The notes below the pieces were generated by a model, which saw only the letters and a list, made by a program, of their open reading frames with translations, had not been told where the DNA came from and made no database searches. DNA of 64,000 nt from Brevundimonas variabilis. GTDB taxonomy: Bacteria; Pseudomonadota; Alphaproteobacteria; Caulobacterales; Caulobacteraceae. Position 1 is the stretch's first letter, and each line of letters starts with the position of its first letter. The stretch is taken from the NCBI RefSeq assembly GCF_014199945.1, contig NZ_JACHOR010000006.1:208603-272602 (forward strand), read 5' to 3'. This document shows, piece by piece, positions 52,130-61,152 of the stretch. The translations under genes and the position numbers were made by a program.

Positions 52130-52342
52130 ATGCCCCCTCCTGTGATCGATGTTTCGACCGAGAGCGAAATCATCGAGATGGCGCTGAGCGACCATGTCAG
52201 TTTCGAGGATATCCGGGCGCTCCACGGGATGGGCCCCGATGAGGTCAAGGCGCTCATGCGCAGCCGCCTCAGGACGGGCAGCTATCGGGCGTGGCGCAAG
52301 CGCGTCCGACAGTTCAGCGATCGTCGGGACGTCTACAAATGA
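52130..52342 (+). CDS. TIGR03643/DUF2805 family small protein
   Basis: This 70-residue basic protein carries the pattern SEIIEMALSDHVSFEDI, then MGPDEVKALMRSRL and SYRAWRKRVRQ, typical of the TIGR03643 (DUF2805) family of unknown function. The helix-turn-helix-like spacing suggests nucleic acid binding, but this is inference. Its stop overlaps the start of the PNPOx-like gene by 4 nt. Confidence 0.83.
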   Translation: MPPPVIDVSTESEIIEMALSDHVSFEDIRALHGMGPDEVKALMRSRLRTGSYRAWRKRVRQFSDRRDVYK

Positions 52343-52908
52343 CGGACGCCCTGCACCCCTGGGCGTCGGATCTGCCCGCGCTCTACAGTCAGGTCTGGCA
52401 AAGGCTTGTCCGAGGCGTTGGTGATCGCCATTCGCCGTCGCGGCACCCGACGCTTGCGACGGTTACACCGGAGGGCCGGCCGCGAGCCCGCACAGTGGTC
52501 CTGCGCCGAGCGGACCGCCTCTCGGGCACGCTCGACATCCACACGGATCTTCGTTCCGCCAAGGTGGCTGAGTTGCACGCAACCCCGTTCGCCAGCCTGC
52601 ATGTCTGGGATGGATCCGCCCATCTGCAGATCCGGGCAGAAGCCGACGTCACGATCGCGTCCGGAGCGGATGTGGCCGAGATCTGGGCCCGTGTGCCGGA
52701 AACATCCCGGTCCAGCTATGGCGGAACGCCCGTTCCCGGAAGCCCGATTGACGACGGGCTGGCTTACACGAGGCTGGCGGAGCCCGCCCGTTTTGCCGTG
52801 CTGCAACTCCGCATCACCGCCATCGATGTCCTGCATCTGGGCCGTGAGCACAGGCGGGCACGCTTCGAGCGCGCAGGTGAATGGCAAGGCGTCTGGCTGT
52901 CACCCTGA
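52339..52908 (+). CDS. Pyridoxamine 5'-phosphate oxidase-like flavoprotein
   Basis: This 189-residue protein has the FMN-binding split-barrel pattern of PNPOx-like proteins: TLATVTPEGRPRARTVVLRRAD, LDIHTDLRSAKVAELHA, ASLHVWDGSAHLQIRAEA, and a C-terminal RARFERAGEWQGVWLSP. It lacks the full C-terminal region of true PdxH. It is therefore better described as a PNPOx-related flavin-binding protein of unknown substrate. It is coupled to the TIGR03643 gene. Confidence 0.85.
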   Translation: MTDALHPWASDLPALYSQVWQRLVRGVGDRHSPSRHPTLATVTPEGRPRARTVVLRRADRLSGTLDIHTDLRSAKVAELHATPFASLHVWDGSAHLQIRAEADVTIASGADVAEIWARVPETSRSSYGGTPVPGSPIDDGLAYTRLAEPARFAVLQLRITAIDVLHLGREHRRARFERAGEWQGVWLSP

Positions 52909-52930
52909 TCAGCGCGACCCGGACACGGCC

Positions 52931-53323
52931 TCACGCGCGCTGATCTCGCCTTACCCGCGCAAGACCCTCGCCATCCAGCACGAGACGCACACCCAGAGTG
53001 CCTGTTCCGGCCAGGACGGGCGTCTTGCGCAGGGAGACCTCCACGGCCTCGATCGCGAGATAACCCGCGCAGGCCTCGACGATGAGTGTGATCAGGCGCT
53101 CCTGAGTCTCGAAGCGCGTCGCCCTCGCAATCTGGTCGATCCTGGCGATCAGAGGATCATAGTCGAAGACAGCGCCCATTCCGTCTTCGGGGATGAAGAC
53201 GAGCGAAGCATCGATGGTGAGGGTCAGGTCGAGAAGATGCCGCTCCGGGACGACATCCCCAGGACCATAGGTTCCGATCTCGACGTCCAGTACGAGGTCC
53301 CGCAGCTCAATCTGACTGTGCAT
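52931..53323 (-). CDS. Dihydroneopterin aldolase-like protein (FolB domain)
   Basis: I choose the ATG at 53323, giving 130 residues; longer readings extend past the family's usual start. The FolB fold is seen in IELRDLVLDVEIGTYGPGDVVPERHLLDLTLTI (two blocks), FDYDPLIARIDQIA and TQERLITLIVEACAGYL, with the conserved Glu of the last block. True FolB enzymes use a Lys near the C-terminus. Here SLRKTPVLAGTGTLGVRLV contains one. Members convert dihydroneopterin in folate synthesis; some are FolX-like. No other folate gene is nearby. Confidence 0.8.
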   Translation of the reverse strand: MHSQIELRDLVLDVEIGTYGPGDVVPERHLLDLTLTIDASLVFIPEDGMGAVFDYDPLIARIDQIARATRFETQERLITLIVEACAGYLAIEAVEVSLRKTPVLAGTGTLGVRLVLDGEGLARVRRDQRA

Positions 53324-53535
53324 GGTGGCCGCCTGATCCCGGACTGATGAAGGGCGATGCCGTATCGCCTGCCAGACCCTGGCACCAGTTTCGACACGTC
53401 TGGCCGGCGTGGCATCGGATCGCAGGGGTTTTTCCAGTCGCCCGCCAGCACCCTGCCCCGCGCGCGGCAATCTGGTATTTGCAATTAGGAATGTGTCGCA
53501 GTATCACGACCGCCCTTCAGCTCGGGTTCTCGTTC

Positions 53536-55599
53536 ATGTCGCGTCTCCTTCTGGCTTCGGCCGCTCTGACACTGGTCATGCCAACGGGCACCCAAGCGCA
53601 GGAGAAGGCGGCTGATCTGGGCACGATCATCGTCACGGGGCAGACGCGCGGCTATGTCGCCGTCAACTCCGTCACGGCGACCAAGACCGACACGCCCCTG
53701 ATCGACGTTCCCCAGAGCGTCAGTGTGATCACGCGCGAACAACTGGACGACCAGGCCGCCTACAGCCTCTCCGATGTCCTGCGCTATGTCCCGGGGGTGA
53801 CCGTCGGACAGGGCGAAGGCAACCGCGACCAGATCACGCTGCGCGGCCAGAACACCACCGCTGACTTCTTCCTCGATGGGGTGCGCGACGACGTCCAGTA
53901 TTACCGCGGGCTGTACAATCTCGAACGCGTCGAGGTGCTGAAAGGCCCCTATGCCCTGATCTTCGGTCGCGGGGGTGGTGGCGGGATCATAAACCGCGTC
54001 CAGAAGACACCCAACGGTGCCAGCGCCTTTGCCAACGCTCGGGTCTCGACCAACAGTTTCGGGGCGTACGACATTTCGGGCGACCTCAACACGCCACTCG
54101 GCGACCGGGCCGCCTTCCGCCTCAATGCCATGTACGAGGAATTGGCCAATCACCGGGACGCCTACGAGGGCAAGCGTTTTGCGGTGAATCCGTATCTGGC
54201 GGCTGACCTCGGTGGCAGCTGGCGTGCCGGCCTGTCCTACGAATATGTCGATGATGACCGGGTCACGGACCGCGGCGTGCCGTCGCTCAACAACCGTCCC
54301 CTCGAAGGGTATCGCGACCGGTTCTTCGGCGTGCCCGGCGTCAACCGGACAACGCTGGAAGCCCACATCGTGAAGGGGCGGATCGACGGGGACCTGGCAC
54401 CGGGCCTTTCGATGTCAACGACGGTGCTCTACGGCGATTTCGACAAGCTCTACACCAACGTCTTCCCCGGTGGTCCGGCGACCAGCCAGACGGGCACGGT
54501 GCCGCTGTCGGCCTATACGGACCCGACAACCCGTGAGAATTTCCTCGTCCAGAGCAATCTCCTCTGGGAGACCCGCACGGGTCCTCTGGATCACCGCATG
54601 CTGTTCGGCCTCGAGTATGGCGACCAGACATCCGCGAACCAGCGCCGAAACGGGGTCCTTTCGAACTCCGCCCTGAGCCTGACCAACCCCGTCTTCCCGA
54701 CCGTGACCTTCGGTGCCCCGGTCCGGGATACGGTTTCCACCGTCCAGACCGTGTCGGCCTATGTGCAGGACCAGATCAGCCTCGGGGAGCGGTTCGACAT
54801 CGTCGCGGGCCTGAGGTTCGACCGCTTCGATATCGACGGCACCGACTTCCTGCCGGCGGTCGACCGGCCCTTTGCGCGCACCGACGAAAAGGTGTCGCCC
54901 CGGCTCGGGCTGATCTTCAAGCCTCAACCCGACCTGTCGCTTTATGCCAGCTACAGCCGGTCCTTCCTGCCGCGTGCCGGCGACCAGTTCCTCAGCCTGA
55001 CGAGCGCCCAGGAAGACCTCGAGCCGGAGCGCTTCACCAACACGGAAGCCGGTCTGAAATGGCAGGCCCGGCCGAACCTGATCCTGACAGCAGCCCTGTT
55101 CCAGCTGGACCGGACCAATGCCACGACCCCCGATCCCAATAACCCTGCGCTCAGCATCAATGTGGGCGAGACCCGGACTACGGGACTTGAGCTCTCGGCG
55201 ACCGGCAACATCACCGACCGCTGGCAGATCAGCGCCGGCTATGCGTGGCAGGACGCCGTGCTCGCGGGCAATGACTCTGTCCGCCTGGCTCAGGTCCCTG
55301 AGCAGCAGTTCAGCCTGTGGAACCGGTTCAACGTTACCGACCGCCTCGGCCTGGGTCTGGGAGCAACCCACCAGTCGGACCAGTTCGCGGCCATCCGGAC
55401 CAGCAATGCGACTACGCGCCTGCCCGGCTTCGTGCGTGTCGATGCTGCCGCCTTCTATGACCTGTCAGACCGGGTTCAGGTCCAGCTCAATATCGAGAAC
55501 CTGTTCGATGAAACCTATTTCCCGGATGCCCACAACAACGCCAACATCTCCACAGGCGCGCCCCTGAATGCCCGGCTGACGATCAGCACACGGTTCTGA
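53536..55599 (+). CDS. TonB-dependent siderophore receptor
   Basis: The start at 53536 gives MSRLLLASAALTLVMPTGTQAQ, a proper signal peptide, and 687 residues; an ATG at 53491 would add 15. The TonB-box-like LGTIIVTGQ is followed by a plug with TPLIDVPQSVSVITREQLDD, SLSDVLRYVPGVTVGQGEGNRDQITLRG and VEVLKGPYALIFGRGGGGGIINRV. A barrel follows, ending in LTISTRF. These plug motifs are those of catecholate or hydroxamate siderophore receptors. An FbpABC ferric transporter lies convergent beyond it. Iron control is expected, but no Fur site was confidently identified in the 212-bp gap upstream. Confidence 0.92.
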   Translation: MSRLLLASAALTLVMPTGTQAQEKAADLGTIIVTGQTRGYVAVNSVTATKTDTPLIDVPQSVSVITREQLDDQAAYSLSDVLRYVPGVTVGQGEGNRDQITLRGQNTTADFFLDGVRDDVQYYRGLYNLERVEVLKGPYALIFGRGGGGGIINRVQKTPNGASAFANARVSTNSFGAYDISGDLNTPLGDRAAFRLNAMYEELANHRDAYEGKRFAVNPYLAADLGGSWRAGLSYEYVDDDRVTDRGVPSLNNRPLEGYRDRFFGVPGVNRTTLEAHIVKGRIDGDLAPGLSMSTTVLYGDFDKLYTNVFPGGPATSQTGTVPLSAYTDPTTRENFLVQSNLLWETRTGPLDHRMLFGLEYGDQTSANQRRNGVLSNSALSLTNPVFPTVTFGAPVRDTVSTVQTVSAYVQDQISLGERFDIVAGLRFDRFDIDGTDFLPAVDRPFARTDEKVSPRLGLIFKPQPDLSLYASYSRSFLPRAGDQFLSLTSAQEDLEPERFTNTEAGLKWQARPNLILTAALFQLDRTNATTPDPNNPALSINVGETRTTGLELSATGNITDRWQISAGYAWQDAVLAGNDSVRLAQVPEQQFSLWNRFNVTDRLGLGLGATHQSDQFAAIRTSNATTRLPGFVRVDAAAFYDLSDRVQVQLNIENLFDETYFPDAHNNANISTGAPLNARLTISTRF

Positions 55600-55627
55600 A
55601 GCGTGGACCGGCCGGGCAGCCGGATGC

Positions 55628-56653
55628 CTAATCTGGCAGCACCATCAGCCGTGCCGGATCCACTGTCAGGCCGACGACATCCCCTGTCCGAGGGGCTTCG
55701 CCCGGGAGATGGAGAGACAACGCTACCGTGTCGGTCTTCACGCGAACCACACAATAGCCTCCGGCAAAGCTGACGGACGCCACCCGGGCCTGAAGCCCCT
55801 GAGCGGGACCGGTCAGTCGCAGGTCGGTCGGCCGGATCCCCATCCGCACCGGACCGTCGGGCAGGATCGCAGACTTCTGGCCGAGGACCGAGGTCGCGAC
55901 GCCCTGATGCACCCTGGCCTCCACAAGATTGAGTGGGCCGAGCAAGCGGGCCGCGGCGACCGAGGTCGGGTTGTTATAGAGGTCACGCGGGGTCCCCGTC
56001 TGGATCACGCGGCCGCCATCCATCAGGGCCAGATCCTCCGCCATGATCATGGCGTCCTCGGCATCGTGGGTCACGACGATGGCAGAAGTGCCGGTTTCAC
56101 GCAGGGTCTCCATCAGATCCTCACGGACCTCGCCGCGTAACGACCCGTCAAGGCTGGAGAAGGGTTCATCCAGCAGGATGACGGCCGGGTCGCGCGCAAG
56201 AGCCCTGGCAAGGGCGACGCGCTGCTGCTCCCCGCCGGACAGGGTATGGGGAAAGGCCTGGCTCTGGTCGACAATCCTCAGCCGCTCCAGAAGCCTGCCG
56301 ACCACAGCATCACGATCCGCCCTGCCCTTCAGGCCAAAGCCGACATTCTGGGCCACGGTCAGATGGGGAAACAGGGCGAAATCCTGGAAAACCATCCCGA
56401 CCCTGCGGTTCTCGGGAGCTAATGCCAGACCAGGCGTCGACACGACCCGCCCGTCGATGGCGATCGTGCCGGCGTCGATCGACTCAAGCCCGGCGATCGT
56501 CCTCAGCAGGGTACTTTTTCCCGAGCCCGAAGCCCCCAGCAGGCCGAGGATACGGCCGCGCATCAGGGTCAGGTCGGCCCGATCGATCGCGATCCTCCGG
56601 CCAAAGACCCGGCTGACCCCGGTCACCAGAACCATGGCGTCAGTGTCGGCCAT
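55628..56653 (-). CDS. fbpC: Ferric iron ABC transporter ATP-binding protein
   Basis: This 341-residue ATPase has Walker A GASGSGKST at 40-48, the Q-loop VFQDFALFPHLTVAQNVGFGL, signature LSGGEQQRVALARALARDP, Walker B VILLDEPFSSLD and the His in VVTHDAEDA. A C-terminal TOBE-like domain follows. The short spacing and sequence match FbpC/AfuC-type importers. Its start overlaps the end of the permease gene by 14 nt. It powers uptake of ferric iron delivered by FbpA. Confidence 0.9.
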   Translation of the reverse strand: MADTDAMVLVTGVSRVFGRRIAIDRADLTLMRGRILGLLGASGSGKSTLLRTIAGLESIDAGTIAIDGRVVSTPGLALAPENRRVGMVFQDFALFPHLTVAQNVGFGLKGRADRDAVVGRLLERLRIVDQSQAFPHTLSGGEQQRVALARALARDPAVILLDEPFSSLDGSLRGEVREDLMETLRETGTSAIVVTHDAEDAMIMAEDLALMDGGRVIQTGTPRDLYNNPTSVAAARLLGPLNLVEARVHQGVATSVLGQKSAILPDGPVRMGIRPTDLRLTGPAQGLQARVASVSFAGGYCVVRVKTDTVALSLHLPGEAPRTGDVVGLTVDPARLMVLPD

Positions 56654-58217
56654 TCAGGTCTCCGGGCCGCGAGGCGGTAATCTTGCGGGTCAGCCAGATC
56701 ACCGCGGGCAGCGTCAAGGCAAGGATCATCAGACTGGGCCATCCCGCGTTCGGCAGTCGCTCATCGCGGGCATAATTGTCGGCAATAACAGCCAGGGTGT
56801 CCACATTGAAGGGCCGCAGGATCAGGGTCGCAGGCAGTTCCTTCACCACATCGATGAAGACGACCAGCACGGCTGTCAGCATGGCTCCGGACGCGATCGG
56901 CAAACGAACAGCGAGCGCAGCCCCGGTCTCGCTTCGCCCCAGGGTACGCGCAGCCGATACCATGGAGGGCGTGACCCGCGTCAGGCCGGCCTCGACCGGC
57001 TCAAGAGCAGCGGCCATCAGCCGCGCGGCATAGGCATAGATCAGCAGGAGCAGGCCGACGCCAAGCCCGGACACGGCGCCCGGGACGTTCTGCCAGAGCA
57101 GCGAGGCCGGGGCGAGAAGCCCGATCGCCATGACGGCCCCCGGCGTGGCGTAGCCGAGACTGCTGATGCGCGCCGTGAAGGGCATCCGTTCCGCCGAGAG
57201 CGCCAGACAGGTCGCCAGAATGACCGTCGCAATCGCACCACCGAGCCCGAGGCCGAGGCTGTGGGAAGCCGCGCGCACCAGCCGGGGCCAGTCCGGGCTG
57301 ATATCGAGCGCTTTGATCGCCAGCCAACCCGCCGGGAGAAAGAGACCCAGTGTCAGCAATCCGATGCAGAAGGCCAACGCCAGAAGACCACGGCCGCCCT
57401 CCAGGGGGGTAGGCTGGATCGGACGCCAGCGGGCCCGCGCCGCCTCGTCGGTTCTCCCCTTGCGACTGAGCCGCTCGATCCACAGAAGCAGGGCCGCCGC
57501 CCCAAGCAGCGGCAAGGCCAGCCGTGCTGCTGCCTCCAGCGAGCCGTAAACGAACCACGACCGGACCACGCCCGTGGTCAATGTCTGGACGCTCAGAAAC
57601 TGGACGGCTCCGTAATCCGCCAGCGTCTCCATGACGGCAAGGGCGACGCCTGCCGCGAGCGCTGGACGCAGCAGGGGCAAGGCCACCCGGACAAGGGCCT
57701 GGGTTGGAGAGCACCCCAGGCTGCGGGCCGCCTCGATCGCCTGGCTCGACTGGTTCACCAGCGCGGCGCGAACCGTCAGATAGACATAGGGATAGAAGGC
57801 CAGGGACAGCACGAACGCCGCCCCGGGCAGGCTGCGCATCTGGGGCCCCCAGTCGAGGCCCGGCACAGCGCGCATCCAGGTCCTCAGCTCTCCGGCCACA
57901 TCGAACAGGTCGGCATAGGCATAGGCGACAGCGAAGGCCGGCGCGGCCAGCGGCAGGGCCAGCGCCCAGGCGAAGATGTTACGCCCGGGAAAGCTGTGCA
58001 TCACGACCAGCCAGGCCGACACCGAGCCGAGCACGGCCGTGGACAGGCCGACCAGGAAAGCCAGAGCCATCGACGTCAGCGCGTAGCGAACGAGATCGGC
58101 AGCGGCGATGTCCGCCCGACCGTCTCCGAAAGCGGCCGCCACGACACCGATCAGGGGTGCGATGGCGACCGCTGCCGCCAGGAAGGCAAGCAGCCGCAAA
58201 ACCGTCAGCCCCCGCAC
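56640..58217 (-). CDS. fbpB: Ferric iron ABC transporter permease
   Basis: This 525-residue protein starts at a GTG. It has about twelve membrane segments in two homologous halves, each with a binding-protein-dependent transport loop: EAARSLGCSPTQALVRVALPLLRPA (about 185) and SAARTLGRSETGAALAVRLPI (about 435). Duplicated permeases of this size are typical of FbpB in iron(III) importers. It lies between the periplasmic binding protein and ATPase genes on the same strand. Confidence 0.9.
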   Translation of the reverse strand: MRGLTVLRLLAFLAAAVAIAPLIGVVAAAFGDGRADIAAADLVRYALTSMALAFLVGLSTAVLGSVSAWLVVMHSFPGRNIFAWALALPLAAPAFAVAYAYADLFDVAGELRTWMRAVPGLDWGPQMRSLPGAAFVLSLAFYPYVYLTVRAALVNQSSQAIEAARSLGCSPTQALVRVALPLLRPALAAGVALAVMETLADYGAVQFLSVQTLTTGVVRSWFVYGSLEAAARLALPLLGAAALLLWIERLSRKGRTDEAARARWRPIQPTPLEGGRGLLALAFCIGLLTLGLFLPAGWLAIKALDISPDWPRLVRAASHSLGLGLGGAIATVILATCLALSAERMPFTARISSLGYATPGAVMAIGLLAPASLLWQNVPGAVSGLGVGLLLLIYAYAARLMAAALEPVEAGLTRVTPSMVSAARTLGRSETGAALAVRLPIASGAMLTAVLVVFIDVVKELPATLILRPFNVDTLAVIADNYARDERLPNAGWPSLMILALTLPAVIWLTRKITASRPGDLNGRH

Positions 58218-58261
58218 GCGTGGCGCGCGGGGGCCCGAAACAGCTCTGGCCTCGGCCGTGA

Positions 58262-59311
58262 TTATCGCCAGCCCGCCGCGCTCATCAGGCTCTGAGCCTC
58301 GGCCTGACGGGGGCCATAGGTCGCCACGGACATCGGATGGGCCTTGAAGTTGGCATAGGCATCGGTCGGCGGCGGGGCCGGGACATTCGGACTGGCCGGG
58401 AACTCGTTGTTGCCCGCCGACACCATGGTCTGCGCCTCGGGCGATGCCAGGAACTCCAGCAGACGGATGGCATTCGCCCGGTTTGGCGCATTGGCAGCGA
58501 CGCCACCCCCGGAGATATTCACATGCGCCCCCTGCCCGTCCAGCGACGGGAAGGCCAGCTTGACCCTCGTCGTGACGTCGCGATCCGCAGCATCGTCAGA
58601 GTTCGCCATCCGGATATAGTAGTAGCTGTTGGTCAGGGCGATCTCGCACACCCCGGCATTGACGGCGCGGATCTGGTCACGGTCGCCGCCTTCAGGCGGA
58701 CGGGCCATGTTGGCAACGACACCACGCGTCCACGCGCCGGTCCGCTCCGGCCCCCAGGCCTCGATCAACGCCCCGACCAGAGAGAGGTTGTAGACGCTGT
58801 CGGCCGAGCGGACGCAGAGCTTGCCACGGAACCGGGGCGAGGCAATCTCTTCATAGGTGTCGATGTCGGCAGGCTGAACCTTCGTCGAGTCGTAGGCGAT
58901 GATGCGGGCGCGACGGTTGAGACCGTACCAGCGCCCCTCGGGATCGCGGAGGTTGGCAGGAATGGCGGCGGTCAGAACCTCTGACGTCACTGGCTGGAGC
59001 AGGTTGGCATTCTGTGCCCGCCAGAGCGCGCCGGCGTCGGCTGTCACGAACAGATCCGCAGGGCTGGCCGCACCCTCGCTTGTGATGCGGGCGATCAACT
59101 GATCGGCATTGCCCTCGATCACGTTGACCTGGACACCGGTCTGTTCGGTGAAGCGCGCATAGAGCGCGGCATCGGTGTCGTAGTGGCGCGCGGTATAGAG
59201 GTTGACGACACCGGCACCCGCCTTGTCCGGCGCGGGCGTTTCCCCCTGTCCACAAGCCACAAGCAAGGCCGCCAGGCCGATCGACATAATGATGTTGGTT
59301 CGCATGTGCAT
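58262..59311 (-). CDS. fbpA: Ferric iron ABC transporter substrate-binding lipoprotein
   Basis: This 349-residue protein has a lipoprotein signal (IIMSIGLAALLVACGQGE, lipid Cys near 20), unusual next to soluble FbpA of Gram-negatives but common in this group. The binding-protein family is visible as VVNLYTARHYDTDAALYARF, ADLFVTADAGALWRAQ, WYGLNRRARIIAYDS and the adjacent Tyr residues in LTNSYYYIRMAN that bind Fe(III). It captures iron in the periplasm for FbpB/FbpC. No good ribosome site is seen at either of two close ATG codons (59311, 59305). Confidence 0.9.
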   Translation of the reverse strand: MHMRTNIIMSIGLAALLVACGQGETPAPDKAGAGVVNLYTARHYDTDAALYARFTEQTGVQVNVIEGNADQLIARITSEGAASPADLFVTADAGALWRAQNANLLQPVTSEVLTAAIPANLRDPEGRWYGLNRRARIIAYDSTKVQPADIDTYEEIASPRFRGKLCVRSADSVYNLSLVGALIEAWGPERTGAWTRGVVANMARPPEGGDRDQIRAVNAGVCEIALTNSYYYIRMANSDDAADRDVTTRVKLAFPSLDGQGAHVNISGGGVAANAPNRANAIRLLEFLASPEAQTMVSAGNNEFPASPNVPAPPPTDAYANFKAHPMSVATYGPRQAEAQSLMSAAGWR

Positions 59312-60026
59312 GAAGCGATCTAATCCGTGCGATTGCTCGGGAGGTCAAGGGCTAACGCCCTGCGACACGGTTGCTGCGTGCTGGCAGACCCGCACGGGAC
59401 CGCCAGGCCATTCGCATTCTCCCGACCGAAACACGGCATTGCCGGGCGATCAGTGTCAGTTGGCCCTTCTGCTCAGGCTCACGGCTGCCCGCGAAGATCT
59501 TGCGATTCTCCAGCGAAGGACCGATCGCTCGAATTCCGGATCAAGGTCCTGACAGTGCCCGGGTTGGTGCATCAGCCATGTGACAGGCTCAGCAATATCC
59601 ACTCCGGGTCATTGAGCCTCTCCTTCTCTGGTCGGGAGCGCTCGATGCCGTAGCCTCGGTCGGATTGGGGGAAATGCAGCCGGACCCCGTCATCGAGCGC
59701 ACCCGATGCGGTCCGACATCACGATCGCCATCGATCGTCAGAGGGGCCCGGGCCGCACAAGCAAGCTGCAGCCAAACGTCCCGCGCCGCCAATAAGAAAT
59801 CATCATGACTCGCATGAGCCAGTATTATGCGACGTCGAGAAAGATGCCGTCGCAGGCCTGATGATCGTTATTCTTCTGGCCAAGCGTTGACCTACAGCAC
59901 ATCTATCGCCATTACACCAATCTCCACGGGTCCGGGCCCCTCTGGCAGTCGAGGCGTCGGCTGCGATGTCGGATCCCCGTATGGATAGCGTAACGCGACG
60001 CTTCTACAACACATCAGGGGTACGGG
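59312..60026. other. 715-bp intergenic region with no supported gene
   Basis: Upstream of fbpA on one side and of the TerC gene on the other, this stretch has only short overlapping open frames without ribosome sites or recognisable products. A possible -35 TTGACC at 59887 has only a poor -10 (CATTAC) 17 nt later. I looked for a yybP-ykoY-type manganese riboswitch, which often precedes TerC/Alx genes, and could not see its conserved core. It may carry promoters for both flanking genes or an unrecognised RNA. Confidence 0.5.
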
Positions 60027-61091
60027 ATGCATGAGTCCCTTTCGTTTCTTGCTGCCACCTATGTCGGACAACCGATCTGGCTGTGGCTAGCCTTTCTGGC
60101 GTTCATCGGACTGTTGCTCTGGATCGACCTCGGGGTCGTCAACAACAAGGATGGCGTCGTCTCCGCCAAAAAATCAGCTGGAATGTGGGCTTCGTTCTCG
60201 GCGATCGCCGTCGCCTTCGGGGCCTATGTCTATTTCGTGTACGAGCCCGATCCGCTCTACTACATGAGCCCGGACAACCTGAACCAGCAGGCCGTCCTTC
60301 AGTATTTTACAGGCTACCTGCTCGAGACCGCGCTCGCCTTTGACAACATCTTTGTCATCGGCATGATCTTCACGTTCTTTGCAGTCCCGCGTGAATACCA
60401 GCACCGCGTGCTGTTCTGGGGCATCATGGGAGCCATCGTGTTCCGGGCGATCTTTATCTCGCTCGGCGCTGCCATCGTGAACGAGTTCACCTGGGTCCTC
60501 TTCATATTCGCCGCGTTCCTGATCTACACCGGCTGGAAGATGATCTTCGGCGGCGATCACGAGATGGATCTCAACAAGAATCCGGTTCTGAAATTCCTCC
60601 GGAAGCGGATGAACATCACGGACACGATCGAGAACCACAATTTCTTCGTGAAGAAACCCGATCCCAAAGGCTCGGGACGGCTCGTATTGTTTGCAACGCC
60701 CCTCTTTCTCGCCCTTGTCATGGTCGAGGTCGTGGACGTCATCTTCGCGGTCGATTCCGTGCCGGCGATCTTTGCCGTCACCAAGGATCCGTTCATCGTC
60801 TACACGTCGAACATCTTCGCGATCCTGGGTCTGCGATCGATGTATTTCATGCTCGCCGAGGCTGTCGCGCGCTTCAAATATCTAAAGTACGGCCTGTCGA
60901 TGGTGCTCGTGCTGATCGGCGTGAAGATCATCTGGAACTTCGGGCTCTACAAGGGCTGGAAGGACATGACGGGCGAGGCCCTTGTGCCCTACCTTGAACC
61001 CCAGTGGTCTCTCATCGCCACACTCGGACTGATCGGGGGATCCATGGCCTATTCCTGGATCAAGACCCGTGGCGAGCAGAACCCGGCCTGA
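60027..61091 (+). CDS. TerC/Alx-family membrane protein
   Basis: This 354-residue protein has about nine membrane segments. Family motifs are LLLWIDLGVVNNK near 30, the acidic TALAFDNIFVIGMIFTFFAVP near 100, and VEVVDVIFAVDSVPAIFAVT near 235; their Asp residues probably bind Mn2+. This is the switched-type Alx layout. Alx and TerC relatives export manganese or help load metals into exported proteins. It stands alone, with a strong hairpin just downstream. Confidence 0.92.
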   Translation: MHESLSFLAATYVGQPIWLWLAFLAFIGLLLWIDLGVVNNKDGVVSAKKSAGMWASFSAIAVAFGAYVYFVYEPDPLYYMSPDNLNQQAVLQYFTGYLLETALAFDNIFVIGMIFTFFAVPREYQHRVLFWGIMGAIVFRAIFISLGAAIVNEFTWVLFIFAAFLIYTGWKMIFGGDHEMDLNKNPVLKFLRKRMNITDTIENHNFFVKKPDPKGSGRLVLFATPLFLALVMVEVVDVIFAVDSVPAIFAVTKDPFIVYTSNIFAILGLRSMYFMLAEAVARFKYLKYGLSMVLVLIGVKIIWNFGLYKGWKDMTGEALVPYLEPQWSLIATLGLIGGSMAYSWIKTRGEQNPA

Positions 61092-61095
61092 ATGA

Positions 61096-61125
61096 TGTGC
61101 CGCCGATCGCGTGATCGGCGGCACA
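61096..61125. terminator. Terminator hairpin between terC and LysR genes
   Basis: A perfect 13-bp stem, TGTGCCGCCGATC / GATCGGCGGCACA, with a 4-nt loop starts 5 nt past the TerC stop. It serves the converging LysR gene as well. There is no T-run. Confidence 0.7.
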
Positions 61126-61152
61126 ACGCTCTTCGTCCCTGAAATACGCGTA

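Noticed and set aside
53479..53505. Fur box before the siderophore receptor
   Set aside because: A stretch around TTTGCAATTAGG is AT-richer than its surroundings, but I cannot align it to a Fur consensus with adequate symmetry.
59850..60026. yybP-ykoY manganese riboswitch upstream of the TerC/Alx gene
   Set aside because: The conserved core sequences of that riboswitch class are not visible; a covariance search would be needed to overturn this.
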